DNA of 64,000 nt from Ensifer adhaerens (GTDB taxonomy: Bacteria > Pseudomonadota > Alphaproteobacteria > Rhizobiales > Rhizobiaceae): positions 434,001 to 498,000 of the forward strand of contig NZ_LAZS01000006.1 of NCBI RefSeq assembly GCF_002007205.1, in the 5' to 3' direction. Under the pieces are notes generated by a model. The model worked only from the letters and a program-made list of their open reading frames with translations, was not told where the DNA came from and ran no database searches. Within the stretch, counting starts at the first letter, position 1, and every line of letters begins with the position of its first letter. A program made the position numbers and the translations under genes. Positions 48,360 through 58,302 of the stretch are shown in pieces.

Positions 48360-49973
48360 TCAGCGCTGCCAGCCGGCGAGCCGGCGCTGCAGCCCATCGT
48401 CAAACAGCGGCGGTACCGGCTCGTCGGCAACGGCCGACGCCTGACGGAAGGGCTCGCTGCCGGCGCGTGTCGGCGAAACCGGACGACGGCGCTCCAGGCG
48501 GAACTGGCGGATCGTCTCGCCGAGCTCGACGATGACCGTATGAAGATCGTCGGTCGAGCGGACCGTCTCGCCGGCAAGGGCGGCACTTGCCTCGACACCC
48601 CGGGAAATCGTGCCGATCTCGGTCGCAACGCCCCTGAGGTCGCCGACCTGCTGCTCCGCCTCGCGGGCGATGCCGGAAACGGCGGAATTGATCGACGTGA
48701 CCTGCTCGACGATGCTGCTGATCGCATCCTGGGTGCGGCCGACGATCTCGACGCCGGTCTCGACCTGCGCCTTCGTGCCGGAAACAAGCTGCTTGATTTC
48801 GCGCGCCGCTTCTCCGGAACGCTGCGCCAGCGCGCGCACTTCCTGGGCGACGACGGCAAAACCGCGACCGCTGTCGCCGGCGCGTGCCGCTTCGATGCCG
48901 GCATTGAGCGCCAGCAGATTGGTCTGGAAGGCGATCTCGTCGATGACACCGATGATCTGGCCGATCTTTTCGGCCGATGCTTCGATGTCGGCCATGGCGG
49001 AAATCGCCTGGCCGGCGATCTCGCCGCTGCGTTCGACGGCGATGCGTGTCTCGTTGGTCTTCGTTTCCGTGGCGCTGATCCGTCCCGAGCCGGTCGCCAT
49101 GCGTCCGGCCATGTCGGCGAGCGCTGCAAGCTGCCCGGAAAGCGCTTCGGCTTCGGCGCTTGCCTTGTCGGAGAACGATGCTGCGCCGCCGCGCATGCGG
49201 TCGACCAGCGTTTCGGCAGCACGGCTGCGCTGATCCGATGTCTGGAGGCTTTGCTGGATCTGCTCGAGCGCTGCGTTCAGGCTCGCGACGATCGGCTGAT
49301 AGGCTTCAACCGCCGTTTCCGGCAGCCGAGCGCCGAGATCGCCCTGGCTCACGCCTTCGGCAAAGTCGCCGAAGAGCGCCTTGACCTCCAGTTCGTCGGC
49401 GCTGCGCTGTTCGGCGAGTTGCCGCTGATGCTGCTGTCGAAGCGCATTGAAACGGAGCGAAACGCCGATCTCGGTATCGACAAAAGTGGTGCGCACCAGC
49501 GCGGCAACCAGCTCGCAGAGTTCGCGGCGGCGCGCCTTGCCCATCGGCAGGAAGGACTTTGGCCAGGCATCCTCGATCAGTCCGACGATCAGATGTTCTA
49601 GCACGACGGCGTGGCTTGCCATCTGCCAGCGCGGGTCGAGGCCCATGCGGCTTGCGGTGTCTGCGAGCACCTTGATGCGCTCGGCATAGAGCCCGTCGAA
49701 GCGCGCGTCGGTCAACACGCTCCAGTGCGACGACTGAAGGTCCTGAAGGCGATCGATCTGGCGGTCGCTGTCGAAATGGCGCGCGGCGTCGGGATAGGTC
49801 TGGAGGCGCTGGAAAAGATCGCGAAGCGCCTGATCAATGCGGGGAGAAAGCTTCTGTCGGTTATCCCGGACGCGGTTGCAGGTCTCGTCGTCGAGCCCGG
49901 CAAAACGCAGGCGCTCCAGCAGGCTGCCTGCCTGGCCCTTTTTTGCCTGTTCTGACGATGATTCCTGCCTCAA
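48360..49973 (-). CDS. icpA: Soluble globin-like chemoreceptor IcpA/McpE
   Basis: A 537 aa methyl-accepting chemotaxis protein without membrane helices. Residues 20-170 form a globin-sensor (HemAT-like) domain ([20 protein letters not shown], then [11 protein letters not shown]); about 210-500 is the signalling coiled coil with the conserved tip [20 protein letters not shown]. The expected proximal heme His, five residues before the L of the IGL/MGL motif, is Ala107, so heme binding is doubtful. No C-terminal CheR/CheB tether peptide is visible. It heads the che operon. The start is TTG at 49973 (GGGGA six bases before); no ATG exists before residue 110. In S. meliloti the first che-operon gene is named icpA, earlier mcpE. 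Confidence 0.88.
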   Translation of the reverse strand: MRQESSSEQAKKGQAGSLLERLRFAGLDDETCNRVRDNRQKLSPRIDQALRDLFQRLQTYPDAARHFDSDRQIDRLQDLQSSHWSVLTDARFDGLYAERIKVLADTASRMGLDPRWQMASHAVVLEHLIVGLIEDAWPKSFLPMGKARRRELCELVAALVRTTFVDTEIGVSLRFNALRQQHQRQLAEQRSADELEVKALFGDFAEGVSQGDLGARLPETAVEAYQPIVASLNAALEQIQQSLQTSDQRSRAAETLVDRMRGGAASFSDKASAEAEALSGQLAALADMAGRMATGSGRISATETKTNETRIAVERSGEIAGQAISAMADIEASAEKIGQIIGVIDEIAFQTNLLALNAGIEAARAGDSGRGFAVVAQEVRALAQRSGEAAREIKQLVSGTKAQVETGVEIVGRTQDAISSIVEQVTSINSAVSGIAREAEQQVGDLRGVATEIGTISRGVEASAALAGETVRSTDDLHTVIVELGETIRQFRLERRRPVSPTRAGSEPFRQASAVADEPVPPLFDDGLQRRLAGWQR

Positions 49974-50486
49974 CGCTGATCCCCGGGTAATACGCGTTTT
50001 CGAATTTCCTGGGGAGGTTCAAGGGAGCCACAGTCCACCGGACGTGCACGCCACATCGATGAGATCAGCCCCCGCCGTTAGCGTCTGCTGTCGTTCATCC
50101 CGCAAGTAAATTCGGTGAAGAATGGATACCGGACCGGAACCGGTACGGCGGGGCGGCATCATGCCTTGAGGAGACTTGTGAATTATCCCATTCCGACGTG
50201 TGGGACCATGTTTATGGTTAATTCCTTGCTTGAAGGTTAACGGTCCCTCGCCTCTAATCGGATTCACTAAAATTCACAGGGTGTTTTCGCGCGCTATTTT
50301 TGCGCTGCAACAAAAATGTAATAAACAGCCGCGAAACCAACAGGTTCTCAATCACAAGAGTTTAGAATTGTGCTTTGACTTGCGCTCGCGTATCGAAGCG
50401 AAAGTGAAGTGGGCGCTCAAATGCGCGAAGAAACCTTCGCACCGGGCAAAGCGACATCATGACGATGCGCTTACAGGAAACGAACA
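49974..50486. other. Upstream region of the che operon
   Basis: About 510 bases between icpA and a small plus-strand ORF. It should hold the che operon promoter; it has TTAA-rich half-sites (GGTTAAT, GGTTAAC near 50208-50243) but no exact N7-spaced CtrA box. A 96-codon plus-strand frame (50200-50490) overlaps this area but lacks a ribosome-binding site. Confidence 0.55.
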
Positions 50487-50600
50487 ATGATTGTTCTTGG
50501 CATTGGCGCCGCACTCACAGCAATCCTGACGATGATGGCAGTATCGATCGTGCTCAACATCGAACATAACCGGTCGGCAAAGCGCAGCTCTGTGTTTTGA
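50487..50600 (+). CDS. Small single-pass membrane protein, unknown
   Basis: A 37-codon frame starting at ATG 50487, with an AGGAAA ribosome-binding site 8 bases upstream. It encodes a hydrophobic helix (residues 2-24, GIGAALTAILTMMAVSIVLN) followed by a short basic tail (HNRSAKRSSVF), the plan of a small inner-membrane protein with a cytoplasmic basic end. A short hairpin (CGGGC / GCCCG, 50602-50615) follows directly. It stands alone between the che and rha operons. I do not recognise a family. Confidence 0.55.
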   Translation: MIVLGIGAALTAILTMMAVSIVLNIEHNRSAKRSSVF

Positions 50601-50662
50601 TCGGGCTTTAGCCCGTCTCTTACTGACACAAGCAGGTATCTCTGCGGCCGGAAGCAGATGCG

Positions 50663-52051
50663 CTACGGCTGCTTTTCTTTGTCCGCGTGGTCCCGCGTCG
50701 CTTTCTGCCATGCCTGTGCATAGGCGACGAGGTTTTCCGTCGCCTCCCCCGAAAGCCGCTCTACGCCGGTCCGGACCCTGGAGCCCTTAACCAGGCATGC
50801 GGCTCCGAGGCTCGTACCCGTGATATTGTGGGGATCGGCAAAGACCGGCCGGCCGGTCGCGGCCGCGAGCATGCGCAGGTAGGTGCCGTTGGCGGCAAAG
50901 GGCCCTTCGACGACGATGTCTCCCCGCGCTCCGATCAGATCGAGGCAGGTCGCCGTCATCAGCGCCAGATAGAACGAGACGACCACGAAACGCTCATCGG
51001 GCTTAAGCATCCGTTGCTGCGTCGTCCACGTCGCCTTCAGGCCCGGAAAGGGCCCTGACCCCTCGGGGATCGACGGCAGCAGCATGTGCCGAGCCGAGGC
51101 AACGGCCTCCTCCGTCTCAGGCGGCACGGGGATCGCCCCCTCCCCGAACAAGAGCTGGAAGGCACGGCCGCCCATGAAGCGGGCCGAGGGCACGGGGTCG
51201 CCTGATGCGTTGACGTTGACAAGCGTATCGCGACGTTCGTCGAGCGGCCTCGGCTCCGCGCCCACCGCCAGCATGACGACCCAGGTGCCGGTGGAAACCA
51301 CCGAGAAGGGCGATGCCCGCGTCAGCAGATGCGGCAGCAGCGACGCGTTGGAATCGTGAATGCCACAATAGACGGGCGTGCCTTCGGCAAGGCCGGTTGC
51401 GGCGCAGAGTTCCGGCAGCAAGGCACCGGCGATATCACTCGCCTTCAGCACCGGCGCAAAGAGCGGACGCCAGCCCTGACGTTCAACCAGGGACGAGTAG
51501 GTAGCGGCTCTCGGGTTCCAGAGATCCGTGTGGCAGCCGAGCGAGGTCAGCTCGTTTGAGAGCGTGCCAGTCAGCCGGTAGGTCCAGTACTGCGCATAGG
51601 TGAGGATCGAGGCGACCCTGGCAAAATCGTCCGGAAAGGTCTTCTGCTGCCAATAGAGCTGCGCACCAACATTGAGGCCCATCGGCAGGCGCGCCGAACC
51701 GGTTTCGGCAAAGGGCGGCCTTATGTCATCATATTCCGCAGCCAGGCTGTCCGGACCCGAATGTTCATAGTCGAGGACCGGAAGCGCCAGATTGCCTGAT
51801 GCATCGAGCACGACCGCCGTCGCACCATGGGTGGTGATCGAGATTGCCTCGAAGGCGTGTTCGGCGTTCAGCGCCGCGAGGCTTTCCAACACGAATGTCC
51901 AGAGACGCTCGATATCGAAATGAGGATAAAGACCGTCGGTCAGCACCGCGTTCGCCGTCTTGCGGACGGCGATCTCCTCGAAACGATCGAGATCAACGGC
52001 CGCGACCTTGGCATTCGTCTTGCCGATATCAATGACACCAACGACCCGCAT
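50663..52051 (-). CDS. rhaK: L-rhamnulose kinase-type FGGY kinase RhaK
   Basis: RhaK (462 aa) is an FGGY-family sugar kinase. The phosphate-1 motif is at the N-terminus (GVIDIGKTNAKVAAVDL) and the FGGY C-terminal region includes GARGDIVVEGPFAANGTYLR. It phosphorylates rhamnulose (or rhamnose; in R. leguminosarum RhaK is also required for transport activity of the ABC importer). It is the last gene of the rhaRSTPQUK operon, 4 bases after the mutarotase gene. The ATG at 52051 is chosen because it starts at the kinase motif; a longer frame to 52111 overlaps the upstream gene. Confidence 0.9.
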   Translation of the reverse strand: MRVVGVIDIGKTNAKVAAVDLDRFEEIAVRKTANAVLTDGLYPHFDIERLWTFVLESLAALNAEHAFEAISITTHGATAVVLDASGNLALPVLDYEHSGPDSLAAEYDDIRPPFAETGSARLPMGLNVGAQLYWQQKTFPDDFARVASILTYAQYWTYRLTGTLSNELTSLGCHTDLWNPRAATYSSLVERQGWRPLFAPVLKASDIAGALLPELCAATGLAEGTPVYCGIHDSNASLLPHLLTRASPFSVVSTGTWVVMLAVGAEPRPLDERRDTLVNVNASGDPVPSARFMGGRAFQLLFGEGAIPVPPETEEAVASARHMLLPSIPEGSGPFPGLKATWTTQQRMLKPDERFVVVSFYLALMTATCLDLIGARGDIVVEGPFAANGTYLRMLAAATGRPVFADPHNITGTSLGAACLVKGSRVRTGVERLSGEATENLVAYAQAWQKATRDHADKEKQP

Positions 52052-52055
52052 CAGA

Positions 52056-52370
52056 TCAGTCCATATGAAAGACGGTCGTGAGCGGCACAGCCACCGGCTC
52101 GTTGTCGCCATGGGTTTCCATGATGTCGGCCATATAGGCCCACCATTTCCGCATGATCGGATGGGACGGCAGGTCGGCCATATGGTGGTCGTCGGTGCGC
52201 CAGAGCACGCCGAACAGCAGATTGGTTTCCTCGTCCAGATGGATGGAGTAGTCGGAGACGCCGGCTTCCTTCAGAAGTGCTGCCAGTTCCGGCCAGATCG
52301 CATCATGGCGGGCCTTGTATTCGGCGGCCATGCCCGGGTTCAAACGCATGCGGAACGCATATTTTTCCAT
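52056..52370 (-). CDS. rhaM: L-rhamnose mutarotase RhaM (RhaU)
   Basis: A 104 aa enzyme that interconverts the alpha and beta anomers of L-rhamnose, called RhaM in enterics and RhaU in Rhizobium. The family start [20 protein letters not shown] is clear, His22 ([10 protein letters not shown]) is the likely catalytic residue, and the WW-containing end [15 protein letters not shown] is present. It starts 7 bases after rhaQ. Confidence 0.94.
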   Translation of the reverse strand: MEKYAFRMRLNPGMAAEYKARHDAIWPELAALLKEAGVSDYSIHLDEETNLLFGVLWRTDDHHMADLPSHPIMRKWWAYMADIMETHGDNEPVAVPLTTVFHMD

Positions 52371-52377
52371 CAGACCC

Positions 52378-53382
52378 TCAATGCGCCAGACGACGGCGGG
52401 CGCGCCGCCAGAGGATGGGGAGCGCGATCACCGAGATCAGCAGCAGCCCGATGAAGATCGACATGACGATGCCGGGCACGTTGAGCAGACCGAAGCCGAA
52501 GGTCACCATGCCCATGATCAGCGCGGCGAGCACGACGCCGGGGATGGTGCCGGAGCCGCCGAGAATGTTGACGCCGCCGAGCACCACCATCGTCACCACC
52601 TCAAGCTCCCAGCCGAGCGCGATCGACGGGCGTGTCGAACCGAGCCGCGAGGTCAGGCAGATCGAGGCGAGCCCCGCCATCAGGCCGGTCAGGAGAAACA
52701 GGATGAACTTCACGCGCGCGACACGGATGCCGGAAAATAGCGCCGCCGTCTGGTTGTTGCCGATGGCATAGACGGCGCGGCCGAAATTGGTCTTGTGCAG
52801 GACGACGCCGTAGACGATCGCAAGCACGACGAAGAGCGTGAACTCGAAGGAAAATACCCACCAGACATAACCCTGGCCGAACCAGGCAAAGCTGTCGGGA
52901 TAGCTGGTAAAGGCCTGGTCGCCGAGGACAATGAAGGAGAGCCCGCGGAAAAGGCTCATGGTGCCGATCGTCACCACGATCGAGGGCAGCCCGAGGCCAG
53001 TGATCAGAAGGCCGTTGATCGCGCCACAGGCAAGCCCGACCGCAAGGCCGATCACCACCAGCGCCGGCGTGTCGAAGCCGAGCTGGACGGCATAACCCAT
53101 GGCGGTCGACGCGAGCGCGATAATCGAGGCAACTGAAAGGTCGATCTCGCCGGAGATGATCACCAGCGCCATGGCAAAGGCGATGATCGCCTTTTCGGTA
53201 AAGTTGAAGGTGGCGTCCGAGAGGTTCCATGGATCAAGGAAATAGGGCGACGCCAGCGAGTTGCCGAGGAAGATGAGGCAGGCGACGACCAGCAGCAGGC
53301 TCTCCCAGCTCTTCAAAAGCCGAGCGCCGCGTCCTTCCAGCCGGTCGGGAATGTTACGCGGGGTCAGGTGGGTTTCCGCCAT
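52378..53382 (-). CDS. rhaQ: Rhamnose ABC transporter permease RhaQ
   Basis: RhaQ (334 aa) is a sugar-type ABC permease of the RbsC class with about nine or ten hydrophobic segments between residues 25 and 320. The conserved permease loop near residue 245 onward ([20 protein letters not shown]) and [20 protein letters not shown] mark the class. It shares one base with rhaP, so the two permeases are translated together. Confidence 0.92.
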   Translation of the reverse strand: MAETHLTPRNIPDRLEGRGARLLKSWESLLLVVACLIFLGNSLASPYFLDPWNLSDATFNFTEKAIIAFAMALVIISGEIDLSVASIIALASTAMGYAVQLGFDTPALVVIGLAVGLACGAINGLLITGLGLPSIVVTIGTMSLFRGLSFIVLGDQAFTSYPDSFAWFGQGYVWWVFSFEFTLFVVLAIVYGVVLHKTNFGRAVYAIGNNQTAALFSGIRVARVKFILFLLTGLMAGLASICLTSRLGSTRPSIALGWELEVVTMVVLGGVNILGGSGTIPGVVLAALIMGMVTFGFGLLNVPGIVMSIFIGLLLISVIALPILWRRARRRLAH

Positions 53383-54358
53383 CAGACAGCCTCCGCTTTT
53401 CTCAAGATGACACGTCCCTTGCGCCGCTCGGCGCGGGCGTTGACGGCAACGGCAATGATGATGACCATGCCCGAAATCGCCATCTGCGCGAAAGGCGAGA
53501 TGTTGATGACCGGCAGCGCGTTCTTGATGACGCCGAGAAACAGCGCGCCGAGCACGGCGCCGGCCACGGTACCGATACCGCCGGCGATCGAGATGCCGCC
53601 GATGACGCAGGCGGCGATGATGTCGAGTTCGAAACCAAGCGCGATGTCGACATAGGCGACGGCATAGCGCGACACCCAGAGATAGCCGGACAGCCCGGCA
53701 AGCGCGCCCGAAAGACAATAGGCGAAGAAGCGAGTACGGCCGACATCGATGCCGGTATAGACGGCCGCATGCGGATTGCCGCCGACCGCATAGAAGGCGC
53801 GCCCGAGTGCCGTGCGGCTCATCACCAGGAAGACGAGCCCGATCATGACAAGCGACAGCCAGGAGAGGACCGGGAATCCGGCGAGTTCATCGCGCGGCAA
53901 TGCCTTGAACGCATCGCTCATCTGATGGGCGTTGATCCACTTGCCGTCGCTCAAGAGAAAGATCAGGCCACGATAGATGGTGAGCGTGCCGAGCGTGACG
54001 ACGATCGGCGGGATATCGAGCTTCCAGACAAGCGCGCCGTTGATCATGCCGAGCAAAGTACCGAGCATGACGGCAGCAAGAATGATCAGCGGGATCGGCA
54101 AGCCGGGATAGGCGGCGTTCAGCATCGCCGCCATCATGCCGGACAGCGCCAGGTTGGCGGCCATCGAGAGGTCGATGCAGCGCGTCAGGATCACCGCCAT
54201 CTGGCCAAGCGCCAGGATGATCAGGATCGAGGTGTCATTGTAGACGCGCGCGAGGTTCGAAGGCGCGACAAAAGCCGGAAAACGCCAGGTGATGAGCACA
54301 AGCAACACGGCGATCGCGGCGACGAGCAACAGTTCGCGGTTCTTGAGGATGTTTGCCA

Positions 54359-54359
<1 letters not shown>
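53382..54359 (-). CDS. rhaP: Rhamnose ABC transporter permease RhaP
   Basis: RhaP (325 aa) is the second RbsC-type permease. Membrane segments fill residues 10-315, and the class motif GFELDIIAACVIGGISIAGG is near residue 245. It overlaps rhaT and rhaQ by single bases (TGATG junctions). Two different permeases with one ATPase imply a heterodimeric channel. Confidence 0.92.
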
Positions 54360-55855
<1,496 letters not shown>

Positions 55856-55977
55856 CCGCGATGTGAGCGTATCCTGCAGCAAGAGACAGTCCACCTATTC
55901 AGTCGTTTCGATAACGTCTTGCAAGCGCGTCGGTCGCGCAGTTCGGATAGTCCCCACTGCCTTGGCAGTTCGGGGTT

Positions 55978-56127
55978 GCCCCTCACCCTAACCCTCTCCC
56001 CGCACGCGGGGAGAGGGAACGAGGATGCCGCGCTCGTCCCGCCTCGTCGAGAAGATGGGCAAACCGTTGCCGCAGGTTCCCTTCTCCCCGCAAGCGGGGA
56101 GAAGGTGCCGGCAGGCGGATGAGGGGC
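55978..56127. repeat. RIME-like intergenic repeat with two palindromes
   Basis: A 150-base element bounded by inverted GCCCCTCA / TGAGGGGC. It holds two strong hairpins: CCCTCTCCCCGC / GCGGGGAGAGGG (55992-56017) and CCTTCTCCCCGC / GCGGGGAGAAGG (56080-56105), each 12 base pairs with a two-base loop. This layout fits the Rhizobium-specific intergenic mosaic elements. It lies between rhaS and rhaT, so the hairpins would be in the mRNA. Confidence 0.75.
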
Positions 56128-56177
56128 GCTCCCCTCACCGCGCGGATGAGGGCAATGCCGGTCCGGAGTTCGCAAGA

Positions 56178-57173
56178 TCAGAAGATCTTGGCGAATTCCT
56201 CGACGTTCTTGGCGTCGTAGACGAACGGGTCGGCCATCGCGCCTTCGTTGTTGTCGTCGAGCTTGACAGCACCCATACGGCCCATCTTCAGTTCAGCGCC
56301 CGGCTTGGCTTCGGCACCACCGATCAGGTCATAAGCGATCATCGTTGCGGAATAGCCGAGGTCGATCGGGTTCCAGATCGCGAAGGACTTGGAAGCGCCC
56401 GACTTCACGTGGCCGGCCATTTCCGAGGGGAGGCCGAGGCCGGTGACATTGATCTGCCCGATCTTGCCGGCGTCGGTGACGGCCTGGGCGGCCGCGACGA
56501 TGCCGACCGAGGTGGGCGCGATGATCGCCTTCAGGTTCGGATGGGACTGAATGAGGCCTTGCGTTTCGCGATAGGATTTGTCGGCAAGGTCGTCGCCATA
56601 GACGGTCGCAACGACATTGATGCCCTTGTAGTTGCCCTGAACCTTCTTCATCTCGGCGATCCAGGTGTTCTGGTTGGTCGCGGTCGCGGACGCCGAAAGC
56701 ACGGCGACGTCGCCGCCCTCAGGCAGGTTGTCGGCGGCAAGCTTGATGATCATGTTACCGATCAAGGGGTTCGACGACGGATTGAGGTGCATCATCCGGC
56801 CGTCCTTGGCGACGCCCGAGTCCCAGGAGATGACCTTGATACCACGGTCCATCGCCTTCTTCAGCGCCGGAACGAGGGCGTCGGTGTCATTGGCCGAAAC
56901 GGCGATCGCATCGACCTTCTGGGCGATCAGCGAATTGATCACCTCGATCTGGCCTTCGGCCGTCGTCGAGGTCGGGCCGGTATAGATCACCTCGACGTCA
57001 CCCAGTTCCTTGGCGGCTTCCTGGGCGCCCTTGTTGGCGGCCTCGAAGAAGCCGATGCCGAGCGCCTTGACGACGAGCGCGATCTTCTTGTTTTCCGCAT
57101 GCGCGGCATTGGCCATCAGCGCCAGCGAAACGGCGGCCGTGACCATCAGTGATTTCAGGATCTTCATGCTCAT
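56178..57173 (-). CDS. rhaS: Rhamnose ABC transporter substrate-binding protein RhaS
   Basis: RhaS (331 aa) is the periplasmic sugar-binding protein. The signal peptide covers residues 1-26 (SLMVTAAVSLALMANAAHAE). The mature protein is a ribose-binding-type fold with IDAIAVSANDTDALVPALKK and VISWDSGVAKDGRMMHLNPS. It heads the transporter genes, 114 bases after rhaR. In this organisation it is made in excess of the other subunits, and the downstream RIME-like hairpins could help by protecting its mRNA. Confidence 0.94.
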   Translation of the reverse strand: MSMKILKSLMVTAAVSLALMANAAHAENKKIALVVKALGIGFFEAANKGAQEAAKELGDVEVIYTGPTSTTAEGQIEVINSLIAQKVDAIAVSANDTDALVPALKKAMDRGIKVISWDSGVAKDGRMMHLNPSSNPLIGNMIIKLAADNLPEGGDVAVLSASATATNQNTWIAEMKKVQGNYKGINVVATVYGDDLADKSYRETQGLIQSHPNLKAIIAPTSVGIVAAAQAVTDAGKIGQINVTGLGLPSEMAGHVKSGASKSFAIWNPIDLGYSATMIAYDLIGGAEAKPGAELKMGRMGAVKLDDNNEGAMADPFVYDAKNVEEFAKIF

Positions 57174-57287
57174 TTCCTCCCAATGACCGGCGCGCGACAG
57201 GCGTCGCCGGCGCGGCTTCCTCCGTTCGGCAACGAACCGGCCCCTTTTTTGGCCGTGAGCGTCACCTTCCCCTCTCCTCGCCCTCCC

Positions 57288-58100
57288 TCAGGCGGACGAG
57301 GACATGTTCTCCGCATCTGCGCCGGCCCTGCTGCTGGCAACGACCAGCCTCACGCCGGCGTTTTCAAGCATCGCGGCATGCCTGTCCTCGATGCCCGAAT
57401 CCGTAATCACCGTGGCGATCCGCTTCAGCCCGCACAGGATGAGGCTCGAGCGCTTGTGAAATTTCGACGAGTCGACCAGCACGACCAACTCGTCCGCCTG
57501 GTCGATGAGTTTCTGCTCGGCCTGGATCAGAAGCGGATCCGCCTCCATCAGGCCGAGCGGGCCCAGCCCCTGCGCGCCCATGAACATGCGGCGCGCATAG
57601 AAATTGCGCGTCACGTCGTTGTCGAAGGGGCTCAGGATGATGTTCTGCTCGCGGTAGATCGTGCCGCCCGACAGCATCACCGTGTTCTTGGAGTGCTTCA
57701 AAAGGTGCTCGGCGATCGGGAAGGAGTTGGTGAAAACCTGCATCCGGCGATTGCTTAAGAAATGCACCATCTGGAAAGTGGTGGTTCCGCCGTTGATGAT
57801 GATCGGCTCGCCATCCTCGCAGAGCGCCACCGCCTCCTTGGCGATCGCCTGCTTCTCGCGGGCATGCAGCCCCTCGTTGACCTTGAACGGCCGGCCGGCA
57901 AGCCCGACGAATTGCGGCGGGTTGATCGCCTCGGCACCGCCGCGCACGCGGCGCAGCTTCTTCTGCACATGGAGAGCCGCAATATCGCGCCGGATCGTCG
58001 CCTCGGAACTGTCGGTCAGATCGACCAGTTCCTGGACGGTGACGACGGGTTTTTCCTGAACCGCCGACTGAATGATCCGGTGTCTTTCTTTCTCGTGCAT
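57288..58100 (-). CDS. rhaR: DeoR-family rhamnose repressor RhaR
   Basis: RhaR (270 aa) is a DeoR-type regulator. The N-terminal helix-turn-helix is at residues 1-58 (VTVQELVDLTDSSEATIRRD) and the DeoR C-terminal sugar-phosphate-binding domain follows (IINGGTTTFQMVHFLSNRRM). In R. leguminosarum RhaR represses the rhamnose operon. It is the first gene of the leftward rha operon and diverges from rhaD; the 202-base gap contains a paired inverted repeat that is the likely operator. Confidence 0.94.
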   Translation of the reverse strand: MHEKERHRIIQSAVQEKPVVTVQELVDLTDSSEATIRRDIAALHVQKKLRRVRGGAEAINPPQFVGLAGRPFKVNEGLHAREKQAIAKEAVALCEDGEPIIINGGTTTFQMVHFLSNRRMQVFTNSFPIAEHLLKHSKNTVMLSGGTIYREQNIILSPFDNDVTRNFYARRMFMGAQGLGPLGLMEADPLLIQAEQKLIDQADELVVLVDSSKFHKRSSLILCGLKRIATVITDSGIEDRHAAMLENAGVRLVVASSRAGADAENMSSSA

Positions 58101-58145
58101 CCGCTCCTCCGATGACGTTCATGCTTCCATCACGATCGACCATTG

Positions 58146-58214
58146 TCAATCACAAACAATCATATTTTTTCATTGTGCAGCGCAGTATGCGCGAACTTGA
58201 TCGTTTTTGATTGA
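58146..58214. promoter_or_regulatory. Candidate RhaR operator (paired inverted repeat)
   Basis: Two 17-base arms face each other at 58146-58162 and 58198-58214. Read on opposite strands they agree at 15 of 17 positions (TCAATCAcAAACaATCA and TCAATCAaAAACgATCA). They lie in the rhaR-rhaD gap, where one repressor could bridge both promoters. DeoR-family sites usually come in such multiples. Confidence 0.72.
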
Positions 58215-58302
58215 CTTTAACGCTCAAGTCCTGTGATCTGATGCCAACCATATCTTTGCGCGGCCGCCAAGCCGCGCGGCATCAGACCGGGAGGAATTCG
58301 AG

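Noticed and set aside
50200-50490. Plus-strand 96-codon frame upstream of icpA
   Set aside because: No ribosome-binding site; it overlaps the better-supported small ORF start at 50487 and has mixed composition.
57240-57300. Second RIME-like copy between rhaS and rhaR
   Set aside because: Short similarity to the CCCTCTCC motif only; no paired hairpin or terminal repeats.
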